From Brevibacillus humidisoli (GTDB taxonomy: Bacteria > Bacillota > Bacilli > Brevibacillales > Brevibacillaceae): DNA of 64,000 bases. The notes under the pieces are model-generated. The model was not told where the DNA came from, did not search any database, and worked only from the letters and a program-made list of their open reading frames with translations. Each line of letters begins with the position of its first letter. Position 1 is the stretch's first letter. The stretch lies in assembly GCF_020923435.1 (NCBI RefSeq), contig NZ_CP087263.1:2065970-2129969 (forward strand), in the 5' to 3' direction. The position numbers and the translations under genes are program-made. This document shows positions 26,601 to 35,508 of this stretch, piece after piece.

Positions 26601-27596
26601 CTAAGAACCAACTCGGCTTTGTGCGAGCGGATGCTGCAGCCAACAAGCCGTCTTTTGTGTTTTGCTTACCTCACCTAGTTCGGGATCGATCTCCTGGCAC
26701 ACCTTCATCGCTGACTCGCAGCGGGCAGTGAATCCGCAGCCCACCGGCGGTCTCAACAGGTCCGGCGGCGTACCGAAGATCGGGGTAAGCGGTTCGTCCT
26801 TGTTCAGGTCGAGGCGCGGAACTGAACGAAGCAGCCCTTTTGTATAGGGATGCTGCGGGTTGTAGAAAATATCGTCAACCGTTCCAGTTTCAATCACTTT
26901 CCCGGCATACATGACGATGACCCGGTCACAAACCTCGGCAACAACCCCCAAATCGTGGGTAATCAAGATAATGGAGGTATCCATTTTCTGCTGCAAGTCT
27001 TTCATCAGTTCAAGGATCTGCGCCTGAATGGTCACGTCAAGTGCTGTCGTCGGCTCGTCGGCGATCAACAGCTTGGGTGAGCAGGCGAGCGAGATCGCGA
27101 TCATCGCACGCTGACGCATTCCACCGGAAAATTGGTGAGGGTACTGATCGATCCGTTTATCCGGCTGAGGAATCCCAACCATCTCAAGCAGTTCAACAGC
27201 GCGGCTGCGAGCTGCCGATCTACTCATTTTCTGGTGCTTGATCAAGCCTTCAACGATCTGGTTTCCTACCGTCATCGTTGGATTAAGGGATGTCATCGGA
27301 TCCTGGAAGATCATGCCGATATCTTTTCCGCGAATTTCTTCCATGTCCTTGTTCGATTTTTTGACTATGTCCTGCCCTTGAAAGAGGATTTCCCCTGATT
27401 TGATTTCACCTGGAGGCATCGGGATCAGCTTCATCAATGATTGTGCGGTCACCGACTTCCCACAGCCGGACTCGCCGACAATCGCCACTGCCTCCCCTTT
27501 ATTCACGTGAAAGTTTACGCCGCGAACAGCTTTTACTTCACCGGCATAGGTGTGAAAAGATACGTGCAGATCGTTTACTTCGAGTATGCGCTCCAT
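26601..27596 (-). CDS. oppD: Oligopeptide ABC transporter ATP-binding protein OppD
   Basis: 331 aa ATPase: Walker [14 protein letters not shown], signature SGGMRQRAMIAISL, Walker B LLIADEPTTALD and switch His (ITHDLG). The C-terminal domain ends with a CGFTARCESAMKVC cysteine pair. It forms the nucleotide-binding heterodimer with OppF. The gene begins 11 bases after oppC. Confidence 0.93.
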   Translation of the reverse strand: MERILEVNDLHVSFHTYAGEVKAVRGVNFHVNKGEAVAIVGESGCGKSVTAQSLMKLIPMPPGEIKSGEILFQGQDIVKKSNKDMEEIRGKDIGMIFQDPMTSLNPTMTVGNQIVEGLIKHQKMSRSAARSRAVELLEMVGIPQPDKRIDQYPHQFSGGMRQRAMIAISLACSPKLLIADEPTTALDVTIQAQILELMKDLQQKMDTSIILITHDLGVVAEVCDRVIVMYAGKVIETGTVDDIFYNPQHPYTKGLLRSVPRLDLNKDEPLTPIFGTPPDLLRPPVGCGFTARCESAMKVCQEIDPELGEVSKTQKTACWLQHPLAQSRVGS

Positions 27597-27607
27597 TATG
27601 CTCCCCC

Positions 27608-28522
27608 CTATTTCCGCAGTTTTGGATCTACGGCGTCGCGTATACCGTCACCTAACAAGTTAAATGCCAGCATGGTGATACTGATGAATATAGCCGGGAA
27701 CAGCAAACGCCACGGGTAGTAGCGCATCGCAGATAATCCCTCGGAAGCCATCGTTCCCCATGATGCGACCGGTGCGGAAACACCAAGACCGAGGAAAGAA
27801 AGGAAGGACTCCGTGAAAATCGCCTGCGGTACGGTCAGACTGAGCGTAACCAGAATCGGGCCCAGTGCGTTTGGAATCAGGTGTTTGAAGATAATCCGTG
27901 CATTGTCCGCCCCCAGTGAACGAGCCGCCAGTACGAATTCCTGGGCTTTTAACTGTAGAACTTGACCACGCACGATCCGAGCCATCCCGATCCAACCGGT
28001 AATGGTCAAGGCGATAATGATTGTCCCCACCCCAGGTGAGAGCACAACCAGCAACAGGATAACGACCAGGAGGTACGGTACAGCGTACAAAATATCGGCA
28101 AAACGCATCATGTACTCGTCGACTCGTCCTCCGAAGAACCCAGCAATACCGCCCCAGATCACCCCGATGATCAAATCTATGATCCCGGCGGCAAATCCTA
28201 CCTCCAGCGAGATCCGGGCCCCATGCCAGATACGGACGAACACGTCACGTCCCAGATCGTCGGTGCCAAACCAGTGTTCAGCAGACGGCGCTTTGTTCTT
28301 ATTGGTTAATTCAGTCGTATAATAATCGTGGGAGCTGAAAAACGGTACGAGAATGGCACAAAGCATCAGCAGGATCAGAAAGACCAACGAGGCCATCGCT
28401 ACCTTATTCTTTTTCAGTCGGCGCCACGCATCTGCCCAAAAGGAAAGGGACGGACGCTTGATTTGTTCGGCCTCGTGAAGATCTACAGAGATGGGCTGGA
28501 AATGTTCTTTTGTCAGTTGCAT
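27608..28522 (-). CDS. oppC: Oligopeptide ABC transporter permease OppC
   Basis: 304 aa, with a cytoplasmic N-terminal tail, one membrane segment (about 38-60) and five more in the permease domain. The EAA-type loop that contacts the ATPase is seen as LAARSLGADNARIIFKHLIPN. Pairs with OppB. Confidence 0.93.
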   Translation of the reverse strand: MQLTKEHFQPISVDLHEAEQIKRPSLSFWADAWRRLKKNKVAMASLVFLILLMLCAILVPFFSSHDYYTTELTNKNKAPSAEHWFGTDDLGRDVFVRIWHGARISLEVGFAAGIIDLIIGVIWGGIAGFFGGRVDEYMMRFADILYAVPYLLVVILLLVVLSPGVGTIIIALTITGWIGMARIVRGQVLQLKAQEFVLAARSLGADNARIIFKHLIPNALGPILVTLSLTVPQAIFTESFLSFLGLGVSAPVASWGTMASEGLSAMRYYPWRLLFPAIFISITMLAFNLLGDGIRDAVDPKLRK

Positions 28523-28529
28523 CGCTATC

Positions 28530-29462
28530 CTACTCCTTTCCGCCGCCGGCCAGTTTAATCCGAGGATCGACTAACGTATACGCCAGGTCGACCAACAGTA
28601 CGAGAACCACGAGAATGATAGCGTAAAAGACAGTCGTTCCCATGATCACCGTATAGTCACGGTTGCTGATCGAGATCACAAACTCACGTCCCAAGCCAGG
28701 AACACCGAAGATCCGTTCTACGACAAACGAACCGGTGAGAATATTGGCGCTGAGCGGGCCCAGGTAGGTGATAACCGGCAGCAAGGCATTGCGAATCGCA
28801 TGCTTGACAGTAGTTGTAAAGGTACTTAGTCCCTTCGCCTTGGCCGTCTTGATGTAGTCCTGGCTCATCACCTCAATCATGTTGGAACGGGTCAACCGAG
28901 CGATAAAGGCCAGTGGCAGTGCTGCCAACGCAAATGAGGGTAGTACCGTATACTCAAACCCTTCCCACTGAGCGATCGGAAACCAGCCTAATTTGATCGA
29001 AAAGATATATTGGTAAAAAGAGGCGAGAATAAAGTTGGGTACGGACAGCCCCAACACGGCAATCACCATCGCTGAATAGTCCTGCCATTTGTTGTGTCGC
29101 AAAGCTGCAATCACGCCGAGGGTGATTCCACCGAAGATCGCAATGGCGAGAGATTGCAAGCCCAGATGCAAGGAAACGGGAAAGCCGCGTTCAATGATCT
29201 GATTAACAGTGGATGATTTCTCTTTAAAAGATGGCCCCAGATCCCAGGTAACGACCCGGCCCAAATATTCAACGTATTGCTCATAGAGCGGTTTATCCAA
29301 ACCATAGTACTTGTTTAGTGCCGCCTCAATCTCTGGTGGTACCTGTCTCTCTGCGGTGAACGGTCCGCCTGGCACAGCCTGCATCAGCCAGAACGTGGCG
29401 GTGACGATGAGAAACAGCGCAACGATCATGTATACAATGCGCTTGCCGATATAGCGAATCAA
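28530..29462 (-). CDS. oppB: Oligopeptide ABC transporter permease OppB
   Basis: 310 aa with six membrane segments; the EAA-type motif reads [20 protein letters not shown]. The N-terminus ([20 protein letters not shown]) is typical of DppB/OppB. The gene is separated from oppA by 245 bases holding a long hairpin, so oppBCDF is probably expressed at a lower level than oppA. Confidence 0.93.
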   Translation of the reverse strand: MIRYIGKRIVYMIVALFLIVTATFWLMQAVPGGPFTAERQVPPEIEAALNKYYGLDKPLYEQYVEYLGRVVTWDLGPSFKEKSSTVNQIIERGFPVSLHLGLQSLAIAIFGGITLGVIAALRHNKWQDYSAMVIAVLGLSVPNFILASFYQYIFSIKLGWFPIAQWEGFEYTVLPSFALAALPLAFIARLTRSNMIEVMSQDYIKTAKAKGLSTFTTTVKHAIRNALLPVITYLGPLSANILTGSFVVERIFGVPGLGREFVISISNRDYTVIMGTTVFYAIILVVLVLLVDLAYTLVDPRIKLAGGGKE

Positions 29463-29611
29463 TGTGACTTACCCCCTCATGTGGATTAGCTGCTTTCACT
29501 TCCCATTTTCACACTGCCGGGTGAGTGCGCCCCCACAGTGCAAAAATCGATTGTGGAATAACCCCATCCGGAGCGATGCTCTCCTGTTTTCTCTCTCTAT
29601 TTTTTGAACGG

Positions 29612-29659
29612 TCTGCAAAAGTTAAGGTATATGGTGACCCATATACCTTAACTTGCAGA
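29612..29659 (-). promoter_or_regulatory. Long hairpin between oppA and oppB
   Basis: Arms TCTGCAA-AA-GTTAAGGTATATGG and CCATATACCTTAACTTGCAGA form about 21 paired bases around a 4-base loop. Only a short T stretch follows on the minus strand. It probably acts as a partial terminator or 3'-end protector that raises oppA mRNA over the membrane genes. The rest of the 29463-29706 gap shows no ORF. Confidence 0.8.
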
Positions 29660-29706
29660 ACCTTGCGTGGATCTAGTTACACGCGTTTATTCCAATGGGT
29701 GTTTTC

Positions 29707-31371
29707 CTATTCGATATAAGCCCACTTGTAATCTACGTTGCCAAGTCCGCCGACGAGAACGCCTTTTACATCTTCGTCTTTCACCCAGGACATGGTATAG
29801 AAGTAGATCGGTGCAACAGGCATTTCTTCCATAAAGATCTGCTCGGCTTCAGCCAATAGCTTTTTGCGCGCTTCCGGATCGGTCTCAACCGCGGATTTGT
29901 TCAGCAGTTCCTTGAACTTCGGATGCTCCCAGCGCGTATCGTTGTTACCGCCGTATTTGTCTTTAAACAGCTCAAGGAAGTTGATGGGATCGTTGAAGTC
30001 ACCCAACCAGCCCATCCGGCCGATTTGATAGTTCCCTTCATGCAGATCCTCGATATACACTTTCCACTCGGTGTTTTTCAGGGTAACATCTACGCCAAGC
30101 GCTTTCTTCCACTGGTCTTGGATCGCTTCCGCAATCTTTTTGTGCCCGTCGTGGGTGTTGTACGAGAGCGTTATCGGCGGCAGTTCGGAAATGCCCAACT
30201 CTTGCATACCCTCTTCAAGCAGCTTCTTGGCTGTTTCTACGTCGTTGTCCTTGAAGAACGGTTCCGTGTTCAGGTTCATCGACGGAGGTACCGCACCCAT
30301 TGCTGGGATTTCACCCGCTTGCGTTACGTTGTCTACGATCATTTGACGGTTGATCGCATAGGCAAAAGCTTTGCGGACCTTCACGTTGTTGAACGGTTCT
30401 TTTTCCGTATTAAACTTGTACCAGTAGGTACCGGCGATCGGCTGGGTGGTCAGTCTGCCTTCATCGCGCAGCGCCGGGATGGCATCCAGCGGAAGGTCGC
30501 CTGTCGGTTCACCGGCCCAATCCAACTCACCGTTTTCATACATGGACAGCTCGGTGCTCAGATCCTCGATCATCGCGAATTCGATGCGGTCCAGCTTCAC
30601 GTTCTCTTTGTCCCAGTAGCTGTCGTTCTTCACCAGGACCAGCTTGCTCTTATGTTCCCAGGTCTCCAACTTGAATGGACCGTTCCCTACGTGCGTTGCC
30701 GCTTCGGCAGCCCATTTCGGATTGGCTTCAACTACTTTTTTGTTGACCGGATAGTAGGTGTAGAATGCGGTCAGTTCCAGGAAGTAAGGTGTCGGGTTTT
30801 CCAGTTCAACCTGCAGGGTCTTGTCGTCCAGCGCTTTGACGCCGACCTGGTCAGCGGTTACACCCTCCTCACCCTTGTTGAACTTCTCACCGTTTTTGAT
30901 GTAGTAGAGCTGGTATGCATAGTTGGAAGCAGTCGCCGGGTCGAGTGCCCGTTTCCATGCGTATTCGAAATCGTGTGCTGTTACCGGGTCGCCGTTGCTC
31001 CAAGTAGCACCATCACGAATGGTAAAGGTGTATGTCTTCAGGTCCTCCGACTTCTCAATCTTTTCGGCAACAGACGGTTGGGGAACTCCATTCTCGTCGA
31101 GACGAGTCAAACCGTCAAACGTAGCCCGCACGATGGCACCGGAAGTAGAGTCTTCCGCAAGTCCTGGGTCAGCGGTCGGCGGTTCGGAGTGAAGGTTGGC
31201 CCGCAAAACCTGAGGCTTATCGCTTTCACCAGCAGCTGGTTGTTCTTGTTGCGTGGTGTCACCGCCGCTGTTGTTGCCTTGCGACGCGGACTGATCGCCG
31301 CCTCCGCAACCCGCTAGAGCCGTACCAAGAACCAGAACGGAACTTACCAATGCAAACACACTTTTTTTCAA
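29707..31371 (-). CDS. oppA: Oligopeptide-binding lipoprotein OppA
   Basis: About 554 aa. A signal peptide ends in the lipobox LAGC (near residue 21), then a low-complexity Ser/Gln/Asn linker, then a solute-binding protein family 5 domain with typical motifs (LRANLHSEPPTADPGLAEDS, WSNGDPVTAHDFEYAWKRAL). I chose the TTG at 31371 with GGGGGT upstream; the ATG five codons earlier is an alternative. TTGACA at 31434-31439 may be the -35 of its promoter. Divergence from the neighbouring Lrp-type gene is not present: both are on the minus strand and the regulator lies upstream. Confidence 0.93.
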   Translation of the reverse strand: MKKSVFALVSSVLVLGTALAGCGGGDQSASQGNNSGGDTTQQEQPAAGESDKPQVLRANLHSEPPTADPGLAEDSTSGAIVRATFDGLTRLDENGVPQPSVAEKIEKSEDLKTYTFTIRDGATWSNGDPVTAHDFEYAWKRALDPATASNYAYQLYYIKNGEKFNKGEEGVTADQVGVKALDDKTLQVELENPTPYFLELTAFYTYYPVNKKVVEANPKWAAEAATHVGNGPFKLETWEHKSKLVLVKNDSYWDKENVKLDRIEFAMIEDLSTELSMYENGELDWAGEPTGDLPLDAIPALRDEGRLTTQPIAGTYWYKFNTEKEPFNNVKVRKAFAYAINRQMIVDNVTQAGEIPAMGAVPPSMNLNTEPFFKDNDVETAKKLLEEGMQELGISELPPITLSYNTHDGHKKIAEAIQDQWKKALGVDVTLKNTEWKVYIEDLHEGNYQIGRMGWLGDFNDPINFLELFKDKYGGNNDTRWEHPKFKELLNKSAVETDPEARKKLLAEAEQIFMEEMPVAPIYFYTMSWVKDEDVKGVLVGGLGNVDYKWAYIE

Positions 31372-31460
31372 CGTTACAACCCCCATTACTTTTGTTTATT
31401 TTCTGAACTTACAAAAAGCGAACCAATGCCTGCTGTCAAGAGAGGCATCAACCCCTTTCG

Positions 31461-31937
31461 TTATATGACCACCTCGTCGTGACGAACAAAGGAGATTGAA
31501 TCCTTATACCGCTTTAACTCAAGTGACACGTCGGCAGCAAGGATACCCTCAATCTGTGAGAGACGTTCGTTGACGAAGGTAATTAACTCTTCGTTGTCCT
31601 GGAAGCAGGCTTGGATAATCAGGTCGTGCTTGCCGCTAAAAGCTCCAACAAAATACACCTCCGGCAGTTTGCACAACTCTTCTGCAACGTTTTGCTGGAG
31701 CCCGAGCTTGGTGGTAAGCCCGACAATGGTCTGTACATGCAGGCCCAACTTGCTGGGATCGGTATGAATACTAAAACCAAATACACCCTCCTGCAGCAAC
31801 CGGGTAATTCGCGATCGTACCGTTCCCTCGCTGATCCCCAACTGATGCGCAATTTCCGTGTAAGCAGTCCGTCCGTCCTGCCGCAGGATCTGCAGAATTT
31901 GCTTGTCTACCTGATCGATTGTCTTCTTCAATCCCAA
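31461..31937 (-). CDS. Lrp/AsnC family regulator, likely for the opp operon
   Basis: 158 aa. Helix-turn-helix at residues 10-60 (KQILQILRQDGRTAYTEIAH, then LGISEGTVRSRITRLLQEGV) and a C-terminal RAM domain (YFVGAFSGKHDLIIQACF). It is encoded just upstream of oppA on the same strand, so it probably controls peptide uptake in response to an amino acid. Its own promoter (TTGACA at 32045-32050) overlaps a palindrome that may be its operator. It is less than typical in identity to the Lrp-type protein at 3.7 kb, so it is not a recent duplicate. Confidence 0.88.
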   Translation of the reverse strand: MGLKKTIDQVDKQILQILRQDGRTAYTEIAHQLGISEGTVRSRITRLLQEGVFGFSIHTDPSKLGLHVQTIVGLTTKLGLQQNVAEELCKLPEVYFVGAFSGKHDLIIQACFQDNEELITFVNERLSQIEGILAADVSLELKRYKDSISFVRHDEVVI

Positions 31938-32008
31938 ACCACTCCGTTGTGTCTAAGCATGCAGCAGATAGATGACTGATTTCGATATGGGAATATAGCT
32001 TGCGCATT

Positions 32009-32050
32009 TTTTACGAAAAACGTAAAATTCCTTAACAATTTAGCTGTCAA
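32009..32050 (-). promoter_or_regulatory. Promoter and candidate operator of the Lrp-type gene
   Basis: TTGACA (32045-32050), 17-bp spacer and TTTTAC (32022-32027). The -10 is one arm of a perfect palindrome TTTTACG-TTTTT-CGTAAAA (32009-32027), placed where an autoregulator would block initiation. The remaining 31938-32234 gap is very AT-rich without ORFs. Confidence 0.5.
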
Positions 32051-32234
32051 ATTTAAAATATACTGATTTGATAACGGTGTCAACGAAATTTGGCGGGCTA
32101 AAAAATAAAAAATTATAAACTGAATCCTAACAATAAATATTTTTTTGCAAATGCAGCCCAATCCATTCAAGCTGCTACTATTCAATTCAGTCTATTTAGA
32201 ATAAACTGTAAATATACATGTGGAGGTGGGCTCT

Positions 32235-32459
32235 ATGAAGTATTGCACTCATTGTGAAATCCCTGTCGTCCCTTTGAAAAAGATCGGGTTCCGCTCGTTG
32301 CTAAAGGGAAAACTGGTTAGGGAATTTTGTCCCCGGTGTTCCCGCGACAGCTTTTCCACGCTGGAAGCATACGTCTCTCCCTTCACGTCCAACTGTGCTC
32401 ACCCTACAAGTGATTTGATCGTCGATGAGAGAAATTCTATGCAAAAACTTAGGAAGTAA
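32235..32459 (+). CDS. Small zinc-ribbon-like protein, unknown function
   Basis: About 74 aa. Two CxxC pairs (CTHC near residue 3 and CPRC near 35) can bind one zinc ion. The segment between them is basic and hydrophobic (LKKIGFRSLLKGKL). The ATG at 32235 follows GGAGGTGGG. It is a single gene on the plus strand between minus-strand genes. I do not recognise the family. An inverted repeat follows it at 32487. Confidence 0.6.
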   Translation: MKYCTHCEIPVVPLKKIGFRSLLKGKLVREFCPRCSRDSFSTLEAYVSPFTSNCAHPTSDLIVDERNSMQKLRK

Positions 32460-32486
32460 GATTGGGTCAGGAATCGCATGGAAATC

Positions 32487-32513
32487 AGGGAGAGAGCTAT
32501 GAGCTTTCTCCCT
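32487..32513. terminator. Hairpin between convergent genes
   Basis: A 12-bp stem (AGGGAGAGAGCT / AGCTTTCTCCCT, one G-U) with a 3-base loop, between the zinc-ribbon gene (+) and pdp (-). No long T-run follows on either strand, so it is at best a weak shared terminator. Confidence 0.5.
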
Positions 32514-32520
32514 GTTCCTA

Positions 32521-33831
32521 TTACGAAGCACTCACAACGTCATAGATCAATCTCTGTGTACTACTTGATTGATCAACGATTTCCAGAGCTGATTCTATTT
32601 TCTTAATCGCTTGTTCCGCTTTTCCAAGGTCATTTGCATGGATTTCAGCCAGTACTCCGCCTTTTTCCACTGCATCTCCTACTTTATTATTCAACAATAT
32701 CCCGACAGTTAAATCAATAGGGGTCTCTTTGGTTACTCTTCCTGCACCTAGTAATACTGCTGCCTGCCCTATTTTTTCTGCATCCATTTGGGATAGATAA
32801 CCGGAGCGGGAAGCAAGTAGCTGCCGTGTATAGGCTGCCTGTGGCAGACGATCCGGCTCGTAAACAAATGCCGGATCGCCTCCCTGTGCCTGTACCATCT
32901 CCGCTAGCTTGGCGAGTGCTTTGCCGTTCTGCAGCATGGTTTGCAAACGTTGATAGGCGGCTTCCAACTCCGTCTCTTGGCCGGCCAGCAACAGCATATG
33001 CGCTCCTATTGTGAGAGCGAGATCTTCCACATCTCGCGGCCCCTGACCGGAGAGCACGGCAATTGCCTCCTTCACTTCCAGTGCGTTTCCGACTGCAAAT
33101 CCGAGCGGCTGATTCATGTCACTGATCACGGCAACTGTCTGCCGCCCTACATTATGACCGATCTGCACCATTGCCTGAGCCAATTCGTTAGCCTGGTCCA
33201 ATGTTTTCATAAATGCACCTCGGCCTACCTTCACATCGAGTAAAATGGCGTCTGCTCCCGCCGCAATTTTTTTTGACATGATCGAACTGGCGATCAACGG
33301 AACAGCTTCCACCGTCGCTGTCACGTCCCGTAGGGCATACAGCTTTTTGTCAGCAGGGGTCAGGTTCCCGGACTGGCCGATGATAGCCAAGCCGGCGTCT
33401 CTTACCTGCTGAAAAAATTGATCACGGCTAAGTTCCACCTGAAAACCGGGGAACGATTCCAGCTTGTCAATCGTCCCGCCGGAAAAACCAAGCCCGCGGC
33501 CCGACATCTTGGCAACAGGAATGCCGGCCGCCGCCACCAGCGGGGCGACGATCAGCGTCGTTTTATCCCCTACCCCTCCCGTACTGTGCTTGTCAACTTT
33601 GCAGCCAGGAATCGGCGACAAATCGAGCTGTTCACCAGACTCGGCCATCTGCAGGGTAAGTTCTGCCGTTTCCTGCGGGGTCATGCCCTGGAAGAAAACG
33701 GCCATCGCCCAGGCTGACATCTGGTAGTCGGGAATCGACCCATCCGTGTATCCACGAATGATGAAGGCAATCTCTTCTGGTGCATAGACACCACCGTCTC
33801 GCTTCTTGGCGATCAAGTCCACCATGTTCAT
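32521..33831 (-). CDS. pdp: Pyrimidine-nucleoside phosphorylase
   Basis: 436 aa, thymidine/uridine phosphorylase family. It cleaves pyrimidine nucleosides with phosphate to base and (deoxy)ribose-1-phosphate. Signature residues: KVDKHSTGGVGDKTTLIVAP, SGRGLGFSGGTIDKLES, and the DVKVGRGAFM segment. AGGAGG lies nine bases before the ATG. It is the last gene of a nucleoside-salvage run with two purine nucleoside phosphorylases and deoB; four bases separate it from the preceding gene. Confidence 0.94.
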   Translation of the reverse strand: MNMVDLIAKKRDGGVYAPEEIAFIIRGYTDGSIPDYQMSAWAMAVFFQGMTPQETAELTLQMAESGEQLDLSPIPGCKVDKHSTGGVGDKTTLIVAPLVAAAGIPVAKMSGRGLGFSGGTIDKLESFPGFQVELSRDQFFQQVRDAGLAIIGQSGNLTPADKKLYALRDVTATVEAVPLIASSIMSKKIAAGADAILLDVKVGRGAFMKTLDQANELAQAMVQIGHNVGRQTVAVISDMNQPLGFAVGNALEVKEAIAVLSGQGPRDVEDLALTIGAHMLLLAGQETELEAAYQRLQTMLQNGKALAKLAEMVQAQGGDPAFVYEPDRLPQAAYTRQLLASRSGYLSQMDAEKIGQAAVLLGAGRVTKETPIDLTVGILLNNKVGDAVEKGGVLAEIHANDLGKAEQAIKKIESALEIVDQSSSTQRLIYDVVSAS

Positions 33832-33835
33832 CCGG

Positions 33836-34657
33836 CTACACCTCCTGTATGATCGCTCTCATCAAGGCGATGAAGCGAGGACGGGTACGGTTGGCCACCG
33901 CTACCACCTGCTCATGCGTCAGCGGCTCTAATTCTTCGCCGATTGCCATATCTGTCACGCAGGAGATCCCTAGCACTTTAAGCCCGCAGTGACTGGCTGC
34001 GATCACTTCAGGGACGGTCGACATCCCGATGGCGTCGCCGCCGAGCCGTGCCAGCATCGCTAGCTCGGACGGTGTCAGATAGGTGGGACCGCTCGCACCG
34101 CAGCATACGCCTTTGTGGATGACGATCCCTGCTTGCTCGGCCTTCTCCTCTGCCAGTGACACTAACTCCGGTGTGTAGGCGCTGGACATGTCGGGGAAAC
34201 GAGGCCCGAACTCGTCTAGATTGGGACCGATCAACGGATTGTCACCCATCATGTTGATGTGGTCGGTGATGATCATCAAATCCCCCGGAGCAAAGGAGCG
34301 GTTCATGCCGCCGCAGGCGTTAGTGACGATCAGGGTCTCAACACCCAGTTCCCTCATCACGTAGACAGGGAAGATCACGGTTTGCATGCTGTGCCCTTCG
34401 TAATAGTGAAAGCGGCCCTGCATCGCAATAACCGGAGTGCCCGAGAGCATCCCCATCACCAGTTTTCCTGCATGTCCGGCCACTGTGGAGGCAGGGAAGT
34501 GCGGAATCTCTCCAAACGGGATCGTGACAGGGTTGTCAATCTCATCGGCTAATACGCCAAGTCCAGAACCCAAGATCAGCCCTGCACGTGGTTTCAGCTG
34601 CATCTTGGCAGATATGTATGCTGCCGTCTCGCGGATCTGCTGCAATCGATTGGTCAT
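33836..34657 (-). CDS. Purine nucleoside phosphorylase paralogue with N-to-D purine-site change
   Basis: 273 aa, trimeric PNP family (GLILGSGLGVLADEI, MQGRFHYYEGHS, NACGGMNRSFAPGDLM). It follows a second PNP gene by 12 bases. At the position where 6-oxopurine-specific PNPs have Asn (TN in human PNP), this protein has Asp236 in SCVTDMAIG. The usual YETPAEIR is YLTPSELA. Methylthioadenosine phosphorylases carry Asp here, so a preference for 6-aminopurines or another nucleoside is possible. That is an inference from one site. Otherwise all phosphate-loop residues look intact. Confidence 0.88.
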   Translation of the reverse strand: MTNRLQQIRETAAYISAKMQLKPRAGLILGSGLGVLADEIDNPVTIPFGEIPHFPASTVAGHAGKLVMGMLSGTPVIAMQGRFHYYEGHSMQTVIFPVYVMRELGVETLIVTNACGGMNRSFAPGDLMIITDHINMMGDNPLIGPNLDEFGPRFPDMSSAYTPELVSLAEEKAEQAGIVIHKGVCCGASGPTYLTPSELAMLARLGGDAIGMSTVPEVIAASHCGLKVLGISCVTDMAIGEELEPLTHEQVVAVANRTRPRFIALMRAIIQEV

Positions 34658-34669
34658 CGTGGCGTCCTC

Positions 34670-35479
34670 CTACATCCTGCCAACAATATCCTGTACGAGC
34701 GAGAGAAACTTCTCCTTCACCCGCTCCGTCGTCTCCATCACTTCTTCATGAGACAAGGGCTGCTCCAAAATCCCTGCTGCCACATTGCTGATGCAAGAGA
34801 TCCCGAGTACTTCGATACCGGCGTGACGGGCGACAATAACTTCCGGTACGGTTGACATCCCTACTGCATCACCACCCAGCGTACGCAACATCCGAATCTC
34901 AGCAGGCGTCTCGTAACTGGGCCCAAGCAGACCGACGTATACTCCCTCCTGCAAGGGGATGTTCAATGCTGCAGCTGACTCCTTGGCAAGAGCGCGCAGT
35001 CGTTTGGAGTACGCCTCTGACATATCCGGGAAGCGGACACCCAACGTATCGTCATTGGGACCGATCAACGGATTGCGGAAGGTAAAATTGATATGATCGG
35101 TGATCAACATCAAATCGCCTGGCCGGTAATCAAAGTTGATGCCGCCAGCTGCATTGGTCACGACAATCTTGTTCACCCCAATCGCCTTCATCACGCGGAT
35201 CGGGAAGGTAACAGCGTCGAGACTGTGCCCCTCGTAATAGTGGAAGCGACCCTGCATCGCCACCACCGTCTTGCCGCGGAGCTTCCCAATCACCAATTGT
35301 CCTTTATGCCCTTCTACCGTCGACTTGGTAAAATGGGGAATCTCCTCGTAAGGAATCCGGACGGCCTCTTCCACTTCATCTGCCAGCACACCAAGTCCCG
35401 ACCCGAGCACCAGACCAATCTCCGGCTGTGCGTTTATCTTGCTTTCTATGAACGTTTTTGCCTGTTCGATTGCATTCAT
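34670..35479 (-). CDS. punA: Purine nucleoside phosphorylase (inosine/guanosine type)
   Basis: 269 aa. Phosphate-binding GLVLGSGLGVLADEV, MQGRFHYYEGHS, NAAGGINFDYRPGDLM and LLGPSYETPAEIRML are all canonical, and the purine-site Asn is present (Asn232 in SCISNVAAG). It should convert inosine and guanosine with phosphate to base and ribose-1-phosphate, feeding DeoB encoded just upstream. This is the orthologue expected beside deoB in B. subtilis (there called pupG). Confidence 0.93.
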   Translation of the reverse strand: MNAIEQAKTFIESKINAQPEIGLVLGSGLGVLADEVEEAVRIPYEEIPHFTKSTVEGHKGQLVIGKLRGKTVVAMQGRFHYYEGHSLDAVTFPIRVMKAIGVNKIVVTNAAGGINFDYRPGDLMLITDHINFTFRNPLIGPNDDTLGVRFPDMSEAYSKRLRALAKESAAALNIPLQEGVYVGLLGPSYETPAEIRMLRTLGGDAVGMSTVPEVIVARHAGIEVLGISCISNVAAGILEQPLSHEEVMETTERVKEKFLSLVQDIVGRM

Positions 35480-35508
35480 CGCTTTCCTCTCCTTCTCTCA
35501 AGATTGAT

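Noticed and set aside
29923-31317. 464-codon open frame on the plus strand opposite oppA
   Set aside because: It lies wholly antisense to a well-conserved gene, has no ribosome site or recognisable domain, and reflects oppA codon bias.
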